Shown here one piece after another: positions 1-6,977 of a DNA stretch of 9,517 bases. The position numbers and the translations under genes are program-made. Numbering within the stretch: the first letter of the stretch is position 1; every line of letters starts with the position of its first letter. Under the pieces are notes generated by a model, which had not been told where the DNA came from, did not search any database, and worked only from the letters and a program-made list of their open reading frames with translations. This DNA is from B16-G9 sp964400655 (GTDB lineage Bacteria > Bacteroidota > Bacteroidia > Bacteroidales > F082). The stretch spans positions 1-9,517 of the forward strand of contig CAYNVN010000110.1 of NCBI GenBank assembly GCA_964400655.1, given 5' to 3'.

Positions 1-991
1 TAAGTTGTTGATCCTGTTGGTGACAGCAGGTTTTTTTTATGGATGTGAAAGCAGTAGGAAACGGTACATTCCTGAAGTTGACAACTCAAAACTTACCGAA
101 ATCTCCATTCATATCAAGAGGTATGGCGAGGCTTTGTTCTCGATTGACACCAACCGTTTTAAAGAAGGATTGAAATCGATTAAGCCCGATTTTAAACTTT
201 TTTTGGATGCCGATTTGGATGATCCGGCCAACGTGAAGCAGTTAAAAGATTTTGTAGAGGATACCTTAAACCGTTATCTGTACCGGCACACCATGCGGCA
301 GTTTCCCGATTTGTCGTCAACTGAACGGGATATTTCGCAGGCCATGTCGTACCATCATTACTATTTTCCAAATTTCAAAATACCCGATTTTTACTCTTAT
401 GTTTCGGGTGCTTATTACGAAGCACCGGTAATTGTTAACGGCGATGTTGTATTGATAGGACTTGATAATTATCTGGGAGCCGATTTTGTTCACTATGCCC
501 GTATGGGGTTGCCGCGATACAAAATGCGATGGATGATAAAAAAGGAGGTGCCGGTGGATGTTATGCGGGCGCTTTACCGGGCCATGCCGTTCCGTGTTTC
601 AAAACCTCGAAATTTGCTGGATATGATGATAGCAGCCGGAAAAGAACTTTTTTATCTTGATGCTGTAATGCCGGGTGTTGCCGACAGTTTAAAGATAAGA
701 TACACACAACAACAACTTGCATGGGTTGAAAACAATGAAAAAAATATCTGGGCATTTTTAATATCGCAAAAGCTGCTATTTAGTGCCGATTTTATGCAAA
801 CCAATAAATTGATGCAGGACGGGCCATTTACCAAAGGTTTTAAGGGAGATGCGCCGGCACGGATAGGGGAGTGGACCGGTTGGCAGATTGTAAGTGCCTA
901 TATGAAACGGCATCCGGAGGTAACGTTAACACAATTGCTTAAAACAGGCGACTCGCAAAAAATATTGGAAGAATCGGGTTACAAGCCGTAG
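1..991 (+). CDS. gldB: GldB-family gliding motility lipoprotein (5' end outside window)
   Basis: GldB is a lipoprotein required for gliding motility in Flavobacterium and conserved in many Bacteroidota; its biochemical role is not settled. Numbering from the TTG at 5-7, a hydrophobic stretch (LLILLVTAGFF) leads to Cys14, the likely lipidation site; the lipobox FYGC is slightly unusual. Family hallmarks recalled from GldB proteins follow: IHIKRYGEALFSID (35-48), YYFP (119-122), IGLDNYLG (151-158), MMIAAGKELFYLDAVMP (207-223), RIGEWTGWQIVSAYMK (286-301) and the C-terminal LEESGYKP. The 328 visible residues are close to the family length. The frame is still open at position 2 (AAG, Lys) and no ATG is visible, so the true start probably lies just left of the window and TTG is only the first permitted codon inside it. 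The mature protein is probably anchored in the membrane by Cys14. The family call is firm; a gliding role in this organism is not shown. No other gld gene is visible. It converges on the channel gene. Confidence 0.88.
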   Translation, partial: KLLILLVTAGFFYGCESSRKRYIPEVDNSKLTEISIHIKRYGEALFSIDTNRFKEGLKSIKPDFKLFLDADLDDPANVKQLKDFVEDTLNRYLYRHTMRQFPDLSSTERDISQAMSYHHYYFPNFKIPDFYSYVSGAYYEAPVIVNGDVVLIGLDNYLGADFVHYARMGLPRYKMRWMIKKEVPVDVMRALYRAMPFRVSKPRNLLDMMIAAGKELFYLDAVMPGVADSLKIRYTQQQLAWVENNEKNIWAFLISQKLLFSADFMQTNKLMQDGPFTKGFKGDAPARIGEWTGWQIVSAYMKRHPEVTLTQLLKTGDSQKILEESGYKP

Positions 992-1011
992 GACAGTATG
1001 CCTGTAACGGC
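985..1011. terminator. Possible shared terminator hairpin between convergent genes
   Basis: An outer 5-bp stem GCCGT (985-989) / ACGGC (1007-1011) and an inner 4-bp stem ACAG (993-996) / CTGT (1002-1005) enclose a TATGC loop, with an AGG/A internal loop between the stems. On the plus strand a short T-run (ACTAATTTT) follows; on the minus strand the tail is weaker (TTGTAA). The TAG stop of gldB overlaps the left arm, and the hairpin sits immediately after the stop of the channel gene, so it could end both transcripts. The stem is short and interrupted, so this is tentative. Confidence 0.4.
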
Positions 1012-1012
1012 A

Positions 1013-3529
1013 CTAATTTTCCTCTTTATTGTCCTCCGGCGGCAAAGGTTCTTTATCGCTGTTAATAACCTCCGATGAATTGTCGGGTGCTTTGGGCATA
1101 ACAATTTCGGGAGATTTTGTCAGACTGTCTTTTAAATGCACATCCATTTGCGGGAAGGGAATTTCAATTCCCGCTTCGGTAAGGGCATTGTAAATGTCCA
1201 CAAATATTTCGCTTTTAACCCCAAGCCCTTCCTCAAAATGTACCCAGCACAGCAGGCGGAAATTCAGCGAGCTGTCGCCAAATTCAATAAACAAAGGCCG
1301 CGGAGCGGGCTCAATCAATACTTTATTGTGGTTAACCGCAACCTGTTGCAAAAGTTTTAGCACCTGGTTGGGATCGCTGCCGTAGGCAACCCCGATTCTT
1401 ATATCCAACCGTCGTTTATTATCGGAAAGTGTCCAGTTGATCAGGTCGTTTGAAATAATGTTTCCGTTTGGAACCACCACCTCGGCACCGTCGTAGGTGC
1501 GTACCCGGCTGGCGCGAACGCCGATGGATTTTACTTCTCCCATCAGGTTACCAACCTCAATGGTGTCGCCTACTTCAATGGGCCGTTCATAAAGCAGTAT
1601 CAGGCCCGAAATAAAATTATTGACAATATTCTGCAGTCCGAAACCGATACCTACTCCCAGCGCACCGGCCATTAAACCGAATTTCCCCAAATCGATGCCG
1701 GCATAGGCCAGTCCCAGCACAATCCCGAAAATAATGATCAGATATCGGATGGTGGTTGAAATGGCAAACGACATCCCTTTGGATATCCTGTTTTTTATAT
1801 AGTTGTGATTTTCAAACAGTATCCTGAAAACATTGGCCATAAAAAAGGTGAGCATAAATATCAGTATCATCCCAATGATGCCGCCCAGCGAAAGAGTAAT
1901 GGTTCCTATTTTTATTTTATAAATCAAAACATCGGTTAACCATCTTAATATGGAGCGGTAAACTTCCATGCTTTCCAGAATCAGTTTAATGGCAAAAAAT
2001 ATTGCCAGTACATCAAGTGTTTGAAGCAGGCGTTTTTCAATTAATTCCCAATAACCTGCAAGCATATTGTCTTTGGAAGCTTTTCCAATTTCGCAACCGC
2101 TTTTGATGATAATGCTCAGTACTTTATGGATGCCGTAAATTACCAGGACTATGGTAGCCGATTTAGCCGCAATTTTTAAAAGAAATACCGAAAGATTAAC
2201 AAAACCGAACAGTCCGCTAAACAGTGCGGCAATAAACAGAGCAAACAAAACAATCGACAAGGTATAAACATTACGCACAAAAGGAGCAACATTATCGGAC
2301 TCTTTTTTAAACCTGTTAAGACCGTAATTGTAGCTGAGCCAGATACCAAGCAGGGCTTCAAAAGTTATGTAGTAACGTGCCAGCGACCCGAAATACCACA
2401 TGAATATTTCCACTTCGTTAATGAAAAAGAGGGCAAAAATCATAAATATTCTAACCTTGCCGCGTTTGCCCATAAACCCGGGCAAAATAAAGTAAATGCT
2501 CCAGAGGATAAAAATGGTTATTGTTGCGGATAATGAAAGGGGTATGGTTGAAAGAAAGAGGATTATGGTAGTAAATACAATAAGTAAAATAGAAGCAAAC
2601 CAGTGAATGTTAAATATTTTGTTGGCATTTACAAATCCGGGTTTCTCTTTATCGTAGTTAAGTTTGTTATAATAATATCGTAAAACAAAAAAACCGATGA
2701 CAAATAAAAAGATGATAACGGATAAACCGAGGAAGTTTTGTTGAGATAAAAAATTAACAACGGTTTTGGAGTTTTCGTGCCAGGCCTTTTTAAAACGTAT
2801 GCTTACCGGAAATACATCGTTCTTAGTTACTTTAACTTTCCATAAAGGAGGTTTGTCGGCCACAAAAAGATTGTCGCGCAAATGTTCCTGAAGGGAGCGT
2901 ATTTTTTCGATAACGCTATTTGAAAAAAGGGTGAGGTCGGTTACTTTGTCCTCCCAGATAATGTATTGTTTCTTGTTCTTATTATAATTTCTTTTTGTGT
3001 TGTTGATGTCTCTGATTAATTCGGATATCCTTTGTTTTAGCTGTATGGGAACATCTGTGTTTTGATTTAACTTTTTTAAGGAGAGTGTCCATACCTTTTT
3101 TTCCTTGTTAAGAACATCAATGCCTTCCTGGGTGGAAGTAAGTTTGCCGTTAATTATTTTTTTCCATGTGATAAGCTCCTTTTGGTTACCCTGCCAGGCG
3201 CGGAAAGCATTTTCGAGGAAAAATTTTGACAGGTTACGGGGATTGTAGTCGTTAAATTCGGCAGCCTCTTTTTCTAAAAACTCTTTTTTGTTTTTTAGTA
3301 ACGAATCGATATTGGCCTCAAAGCGGGTTTCTTTTAATGAATTTTCCAGTTTGGCCAGGGTGCGCTGTGTGCGTTCCAGTTCGTAATTTATATCAATAAG
3401 ATCGTAGGCAGTAGGCTTGTTTATGCTGTCAGCCGTAAGCAGATTTTTACCGCTTCCGCCCTGTGCAAAGTTGATAAACGGAATAGCAAATAATGCGATA
3501 ACGAAAAAAAAACGTAAACGATTTGTCAT
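1013..3529 (-). CDS. MscS-family mechanosensitive ion channel with large periplasmic N-terminal region
   Basis: This is an 838-residue inner-membrane channel expected to open under membrane tension and release solutes on osmotic downshock. A signal peptide (MTNRLRFFFVIALFAIPFINFAQ, cleavage near residue 23) precedes a charged, helical, probably coiled-coil periplasmic part (about 40-240). About ten or eleven hydrophobic segments follow from residue 267, the last two being 593-612 and the pore helix at about 614-651. The pore helix carries the MscS signature GALGVGIGFGLQNIVNNFISG followed by LLYERPIEVGDTIEV. The beta domain (RVRTYDGAEVVVPNG, about 675-689) and the alpha/beta C-terminal domain come next, then an acidic, Pro-rich tail (EPLPPEDNKEEN). 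The layout resembles long MscK/YjeP-like proteins rather than the short MscS. I chose ATG 3529 because it opens a signal peptide; the frame reaches an ATG at 3610, but that codon lies inside the upstream terminator hairpin. No Shine-Dalgarno is seen. It is probably monocistronic. Confidence 0.9.
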   Translation of the reverse strand: MTNRLRFFFVIALFAIPFINFAQGGSGKNLLTADSINKPTAYDLIDINYELERTQRTLAKLENSLKETRFEANIDSLLKNKKEFLEKEAAEFNDYNPRNLSKFFLENAFRAWQGNQKELITWKKIINGKLTSTQEGIDVLNKEKKVWTLSLKKLNQNTDVPIQLKQRISELIRDINNTKRNYNKNKKQYIIWEDKVTDLTLFSNSVIEKIRSLQEHLRDNLFVADKPPLWKVKVTKNDVFPVSIRFKKAWHENSKTVVNFLSQQNFLGLSVIIFLFVIGFFVLRYYYNKLNYDKEKPGFVNANKIFNIHWFASILLIVFTTIILFLSTIPLSLSATITIFILWSIYFILPGFMGKRGKVRIFMIFALFFINEVEIFMWYFGSLARYYITFEALLGIWLSYNYGLNRFKKESDNVAPFVRNVYTLSIVLFALFIAALFSGLFGFVNLSVFLLKIAAKSATIVLVIYGIHKVLSIIIKSGCEIGKASKDNMLAGYWELIEKRLLQTLDVLAIFFAIKLILESMEVYRSILRWLTDVLIYKIKIGTITLSLGGIIGMILIFMLTFFMANVFRILFENHNYIKNRISKGMSFAISTTIRYLIIIFGIVLGLAYAGIDLGKFGLMAGALGVGIGFGLQNIVNNFISGLILLYERPIEVGDTIEVGNLMGEVKSIGVRASRVRTYDGAEVVVPNGNIISNDLINWTLSDNKRRLDIRIGVAYGSDPNQVLKLLQQVAVNHNKVLIEPAPRPLFIEFGDSSLNFRLLCWVHFEEGLGVKSEIFVDIYNALTEAGIEIPFPQMDVHLKDSLTKSPEIVMPKAPDNSSEVINSDKEPLPPEDNKEEN

Positions 3530-3559
3530 GGAAAATAGTTTTTTCCAAAAATAGGAAAA
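3530..3559. repeat. Alternating inverted hexamers ahead of the channel gene
   Basis: On the plus strand the sequence reads GGAAAA (3530-3535), TAGTT, TTTTCC (3541-3546), AAAAATA, GGAAAA (3554-3559). The central TTTTCC can pair with either neighbour, giving two overlapping dyads centred about 12 bp apart. They abut the start codon of the channel gene and overlap the candidate -7 element. This could be an operator, but short A/T-rich hexamers also arise by chance, so function is unproven. Confidence 0.3.
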
Positions 3560-3580
3560 GATATGATATGAAAAAAACAA
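3546..3580 (-). promoter_or_regulatory. Candidate Bacteroidota-type promoter for the channel gene
   Basis: On the minus strand TATTTTTG (3553 to 3546) matches the Bacteroidota -7 consensus TAnnTTTG exactly. A possible -33 element TTG (3580 to 3578) lies 24 bp upstream, a little further than usual, and coincides with the tail of the preceding terminator. The start codon is 16 bp beyond the -7 box, so the leader would be only about ten nucleotides. The position between a terminator and a signal-peptide start supports the call; the A/T-rich context weakens it. Confidence 0.4.
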
Positions 3581-3623
3581 GGCTGTTTGAAACGGATTTG
3601 AAGGTTTCAAACAGCCTCGTTTT
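3574..3623 (-). terminator. Strong intrinsic terminator of the tricorn-like peptidase gene
   Basis: A perfect 13-bp stem, GGCTGTTTGAAAC (3581-3593) with GTTTCAAACAGCC (3604-3616), closes a 10-nt loop. The pairing extends outward through A3580-T3617 and, after one mismatch, CAAAA/TTTTG pairs (3574-3578 with 3619-3623). On the minus strand the hairpin is followed by TTGTTTTTTT, a typical U-tract, 28 bp after the stop of the peptidase gene. The plus-strand tail CGTTTTGG is shorter, so some bidirectional action is possible, but the orientation of both flanking genes makes the minus strand the functional one. Confidence 0.88.
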
Positions 3624-3643
3624 GGCTTGTCTAATGTGTATTA

Positions 3644-6600
3644 CTATTTGGTTTTGTCGGGGAAGGGCGGGATTGGCGGAACCGGTTTGGTGTTTTTCAT
3701 CTGTTCCAGCACAATCTCAATCGCCTTGTTGAGTTGCTGGTCTTCGCCGGCGTACTCTTTGGCGGGATCGTTATCAATCACAATGTCGGGGTCAACGCCG
3801 TGCCCTTCAATGGCCCATTGTCCGTTGGTGTCGAAGGGGGCAAATTCGGGTTTGCGCAGGTCGCCGCCGTCGATAAAGGGCAGCGAGCCCCTGATGCCTA
3901 CAACACCGCCCCACGAACGAACACCGATAACGGTTCCCAACTTAAGTTTTTTGAACTGATAGGGAAAGAGGTCGCCGTCGGATGCCGAATAGTTGTCGAT
4001 CAGCAGCACCTTGGGGCCTGTCATTATCTGTTGGGGTTTGGTAGTAATGTCGTTGTTTCGCGAAGTGCCGTACAGGGTTAGTTTACGCGACAGGCGTTCG
4101 ATGATCATGGGTGAAACATTGCCGCCGCCATTTCCGCGGTCATCAATAATCAACGCTTTTTTGTTTAACTGCGGATAGAACAGTTTTACAAATTCATTTA
4201 AACCTTCGGGGCCCATATCGGGGATGTGGATGTAACCTACCTGTCCGTTGGTGGCTTTGTTTACCTTTTCAATATTACCCATCACCCAGTTGTAGTAGTA
4301 AAGCCCTGCCTCGTCGTCAATGGGGATAACAATTTCGTTATGGGCTCCCTCTTTATCGGGACGCGAATTAACCGAAAGCATCACCTCTTTGCCGGCAGTG
4401 CCGATTAGCAGCGAATAGAGGTCGTTGGTTACGGTTACGGGTGTTCCGTTAACGGCAATAATGTAATCGCCCTCTTTAATGTTAACACCCGGTTCGGTTA
4501 GCGGCGAGCGTGTTTTTTTGGTCCAGTTTTCGCCTTTTAAAATTTTATCGATACGGAAATATCCAGAGTCATCGCGACTGATTTTTGCGCCGAGTAATCC
4601 TGTTTTAATGCGTTTGGGCGACGGTTTGTCGCCACCGTTAACGTAAGCATGGCCAATGCTAAGCTCGCCAATCATTTCGCCAATAATGTAATTGAGGTCG
4701 TTCCGGTTTTTAACATACGGAACCAAAACCTGATATTTTTCTTTGATCTTATTCCAGTCGAGTCCGTGCATGTTGGGGGCGTAAAAGAAATCGCGCATCT
4801 GTCGCCAGCTTTCGGTGTAAATCTGGTTCCACTCTTCTTTAAGATCGACCATTACTTTCATATCGCTTAAGTCCAAAAACTCTTTGGGATTAATTTTACC
4901 GGAAGGCAGGTCGATAACCGCATATTTTCCGTGCGTGCTTACCAGCATCTTCTTTTTATCGGCCGAAATGATAAATGAACCGATTTTGCCCAGGTTGGTC
5001 TCTTTTTTATCTTTTAATTTAAGGAGTTTCATTTGCATGCCGTCACGGGATGAGTTAAATACATAATAAATTTTCCCTTTAACGGCCGACAATCCCCAGT
5101 AGCTTCCGGGTTTGTCCGATACTTTGATTATCCTGTCGGCGATACCGTCAAAATCGATGGTGATGTTTTGAACCTTTGGTTTTTCATCTTTTTTATTGTC
5201 CTTTTTGCCTGACTTTTTACTGTTGGTCTGTTTTTCTTCTTTTACCGACACTTCATCGTTTTCGGGAGCAAAAGGGGAGGGGATGTCTTTGCGAAGGGTA
5301 ACCATGTAAACCTGTTCCATATCCCTGTAAGCATGGTTCCATTCGGTCCAGCTGTAAATGGGGTGAAAATCGCGAGAGGAGGTAAAATACAGATATTTTC
5401 CTTCAGGGTCAAACTCGGGGTCGCCGGCACTGTACCAGCTGCTGGTAACGGGTTTGGTTTGTTTGTTTTCAACGCTGTAAACCATAATCTGGCTCATGGA
5501 ATGGTTGTGGGGTAATGTATAAGCAATCCAGCGGCTGTCGGGCGACCAGGTGTAATCTCTAATTTCCCAGTCTTTGGAGTCTTCAACCACCGTTGTTACC
5601 TTTTTGGTTTCAATATCAACAAAACTTAACCTTCCCATTTTGTCGGACCAAAGCAGCTTTTTACTGTCGGGCGACCATATGGGGTTGTATTTGTAGGTGT
5701 CGGAGTTTTTGGTGATTTGAATGGCATCTTCCAGTCCGTTTTGGTTTTGGATGTAAATTTCATCTTCACCGGTGCGGTCGCTGATATAAGAAATATATTT
5801 TCCGTTGGGCGACCATTCCACGTTGCGGTCGTGTGCACCCGACGACCGGGTAAGGTTTCTTGTGATTCCCTGTTTTGAGGGAACGGTGTAAACATCGCCT
5901 CTCGCACCGAAAACCACCCTTTTGCCATCGGGAGAAACTGCCCGGGAGCGGATAAGTTTGGAAGCATCTTTTAATTGGTTTCTGCCGGTAATTAAATCGT
6001 TTTCGATGTAAACCGGAATTTTTTTGATTTCGCCGGTGGCAATTTCGTAATTGTACAGATAACCGCCGTTCTCATAAATAATTGAGTGGTCACCAAGGCT
6101 CGGGAACTTAATATCGTAATTGGTGTAGTCGGTTAATTTTTCGGTTTGTTTGGTTTCGACATCGTAAACAAACAGGTTCATGGTACGGTCGCGGTCTGAC
6201 AGGAAAAAGACTTTGTTTTTGTACCACATGGGGAATATCTCCTGATTGACGGTATTGGTTATGTTATCAACCTTTTTGGATTCGAAATCGTAAATCCAAA
6301 CATCGTCGGCCATACCGCCTTTGTAATATTTCCATGTACGAAATTCACGAAAAACGCGGTTGTAGGCCAGTTTTTTCCCGTCGGGAGAATAGGAACAAAA
6401 TCCGCCCGAAGGTAGCGGAAGTTCGTCGGAGAGTCCTCCCTCAACGGATACTTTAAAAAGTTGTCCTTTAAAGGAGTTGAACGACTGTTTTCGGGAGCGG
6501 TAAACAATATGGTTGTCGTCAGCCCAGGTCATAACGATGTTGTTGGGGCCCATGCGGTCGGAAATATCATCCCTGTGCAGGGTTGCGGTATAGGTAAGCC

Positions 6601-6907
6601 GTTTGGGAATACCCCCCTGTGCAGGAATAAGAAATACTTCGGTATTGCCGTCGTACTGGCCGGTAAAGGCAATTTGTTTTCCGTCGGGCGAAAACCGTGC
6701 AAAAACTTCGTAACCTTTGCTGTATGAAGTTAATTTGCGTGCAACACCTCCCTGTAGGGGAACGGTGTATAAATCGCCTGCATAGGTAAATACCACCTGA
6801 TTGCCGTGAACGGCCGGAAAGCGCAGAAGCCTTGCTTCGTGCGGCTGTGCTGTTCCCATGCTCCAGAAAAGGATAAGGGAGAACAGAATTGTAAATGTTT
6901 TTTTCAT
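3644..6907 (-). CDS. Exported tricorn-type S41 serine peptidase (beta-propellers, PDZ, C-terminal protease domain)
   Basis: Tricorn proteases trim short peptides; the archaeal enzyme is cytosolic and acts downstream of the proteasome. This 1087-residue homologue starts with a signal peptide (MKKTFTILFSLILFWSMGTAQ, cleavage near 20-21), so it probably works in the periplasm or outside the cell. Residues about 25-310 and 320-675 carry TolB/WD-like blades with SPDG/SPDS turns (73, 174, 325, 366, 412, 455), consistent with a six- and a seven-bladed propeller. A Lys/Glu-rich stretch (about 554-580) interrupts the second. A C1 helical region (about 685-760), a PDZ domain (about 765-860; GVNIKEGDYIIAVNG) and a C2 S41 domain follow. 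Catalytic residues by motif are His753 (IGHAY), Ser976 (SASDGD) and Glu1034 (EGHG). The Ser-to-Glu spacing of 58 equals that of the Thermoplasma enzyme as I recall it (965/1023). The residue before the His is Gly rather than the archaeal Ser. The gene ends with tandem stops TAG TAA and lies 70 bp downstream of the helicase gene. Confidence 0.92.
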   Translation of the reverse strand: MKKTFTILFSLILFWSMGTAQPHEARLLRFPAVHGNQVVFTYAGDLYTVPLQGGVARKLTSYSKGYEVFARFSPDGKQIAFTGQYDGNTEVFLIPAQGGIPKRLTYTATLHRDDISDRMGPNNIVMTWADDNHIVYRSRKQSFNSFKGQLFKVSVEGGLSDELPLPSGGFCSYSPDGKKLAYNRVFREFRTWKYYKGGMADDVWIYDFESKKVDNITNTVNQEIFPMWYKNKVFFLSDRDRTMNLFVYDVETKQTEKLTDYTNYDIKFPSLGDHSIIYENGGYLYNYEIATGEIKKIPVYIENDLITGRNQLKDASKLIRSRAVSPDGKRVVFGARGDVYTVPSKQGITRNLTRSSGAHDRNVEWSPNGKYISYISDRTGEDEIYIQNQNGLEDAIQITKNSDTYKYNPIWSPDSKKLLWSDKMGRLSFVDIETKKVTTVVEDSKDWEIRDYTWSPDSRWIAYTLPHNHSMSQIMVYSVENKQTKPVTSSWYSAGDPEFDPEGKYLYFTSSRDFHPIYSWTEWNHAYRDMEQVYMVTLRKDIPSPFAPENDEVSVKEEKQTNSKKSGKKDNKKDEKPKVQNITIDFDGIADRIIKVSDKPGSYWGLSAVKGKIYYVFNSSRDGMQMKLLKLKDKKETNLGKIGSFIISADKKKMLVSTHGKYAVIDLPSGKINPKEFLDLSDMKVMVDLKEEWNQIYTESWRQMRDFFYAPNMHGLDWNKIKEKYQVLVPYVKNRNDLNYIIGEMIGELSIGHAYVNGGDKPSPKRIKTGLLGAKISRDDSGYFRIDKILKGENWTKKTRSPLTEPGVNIKEGDYIIAVNGTPVTVTNDLYSLLIGTAGKEVMLSVNSRPDKEGAHNEIVIPIDDEAGLYYYNWVMGNIEKVNKATNGQVGYIHIPDMGPEGLNEFVKLFYPQLNKKALIIDDRGNGGGNVSPMIIERLSRKLTLYGTSRNNDITTKPQQIMTGPKVLLIDNYSASDGDLFPYQFKKLKLGTVIGVRSWGGVVGIRGSLPFIDGGDLRKPEFAPFDTNGQWAIEGHGVDPDIVIDNDPAKEYAGEDQQLNKAIEIVLEQMKNTKPVPPIPPFPDKTK
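5535..5815 (-). repeat. Beta-propeller blade repeats visible at DNA level
   Basis: The 14-mer CTGTCGGGCGACCA (plus strand; minus strand codes WSPDS) occurs identically at 5535-5548 and 5664-5677, 129 bp apart. A near copy, TTGGGCGACCA (WSPNG), sits at 5805-5815, 138 bp further on. The spacings equal 43 and 46 codons, the size of one propeller blade, and are multiples of three. These are internal repeats of the peptidase's second propeller, not a mobile or regulatory repeat. Confidence 0.7.
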
Positions 6908-6977
6908 TGAATTTAATTATTGTGATTTTGTAATTTTCGAGGGTTGTATGTTGTCGGTAATTGCTATTGGGTACAGG
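6908..6977 (-). other. Intergenic gap between helicase-nuclease and peptidase genes
   Basis: This 70-bp gap has no TAnnTTTG box, no hairpin with a T-run and no Shine-Dalgarno before the peptidase ATG (the sequence just before it is AATTAAATTCA). The lack of a terminator and promoter suggests, without proving, that the peptidase gene is read through from the helicase gene or from a promoter inside its 3' end. Confidence 0.4.

Noticed and set aside
3530..3610. 27-codon N-terminal extension of the channel gene from an ATG at 3610
   Set aside because: The ATG lies in the terminator hairpin of the preceding gene, and the extension would bury the signal peptide beginning at 3529.
3627..4081. Overlapping plus-strand frames of 110 and 115 codons
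   Set aside because: They lie antisense to the conserved catalytic C2 domain of the peptidase, show no recognisable motif, and have no plausible start signals.
5535..5815. Direct repeats considered as CRISPR-like or mobile repeats
   Set aside because: Spacings are multiples of three and each copy encodes the same propeller turn, so protein-level repetition explains them.
5626..5967. 113-codon minus-strand frame inside the peptidase gene
   Set aside because: It is an alternative frame of the propeller-coding region, whose real frame carries the conserved SPDG/WSPDS repeats; the protein it would make has no family features.
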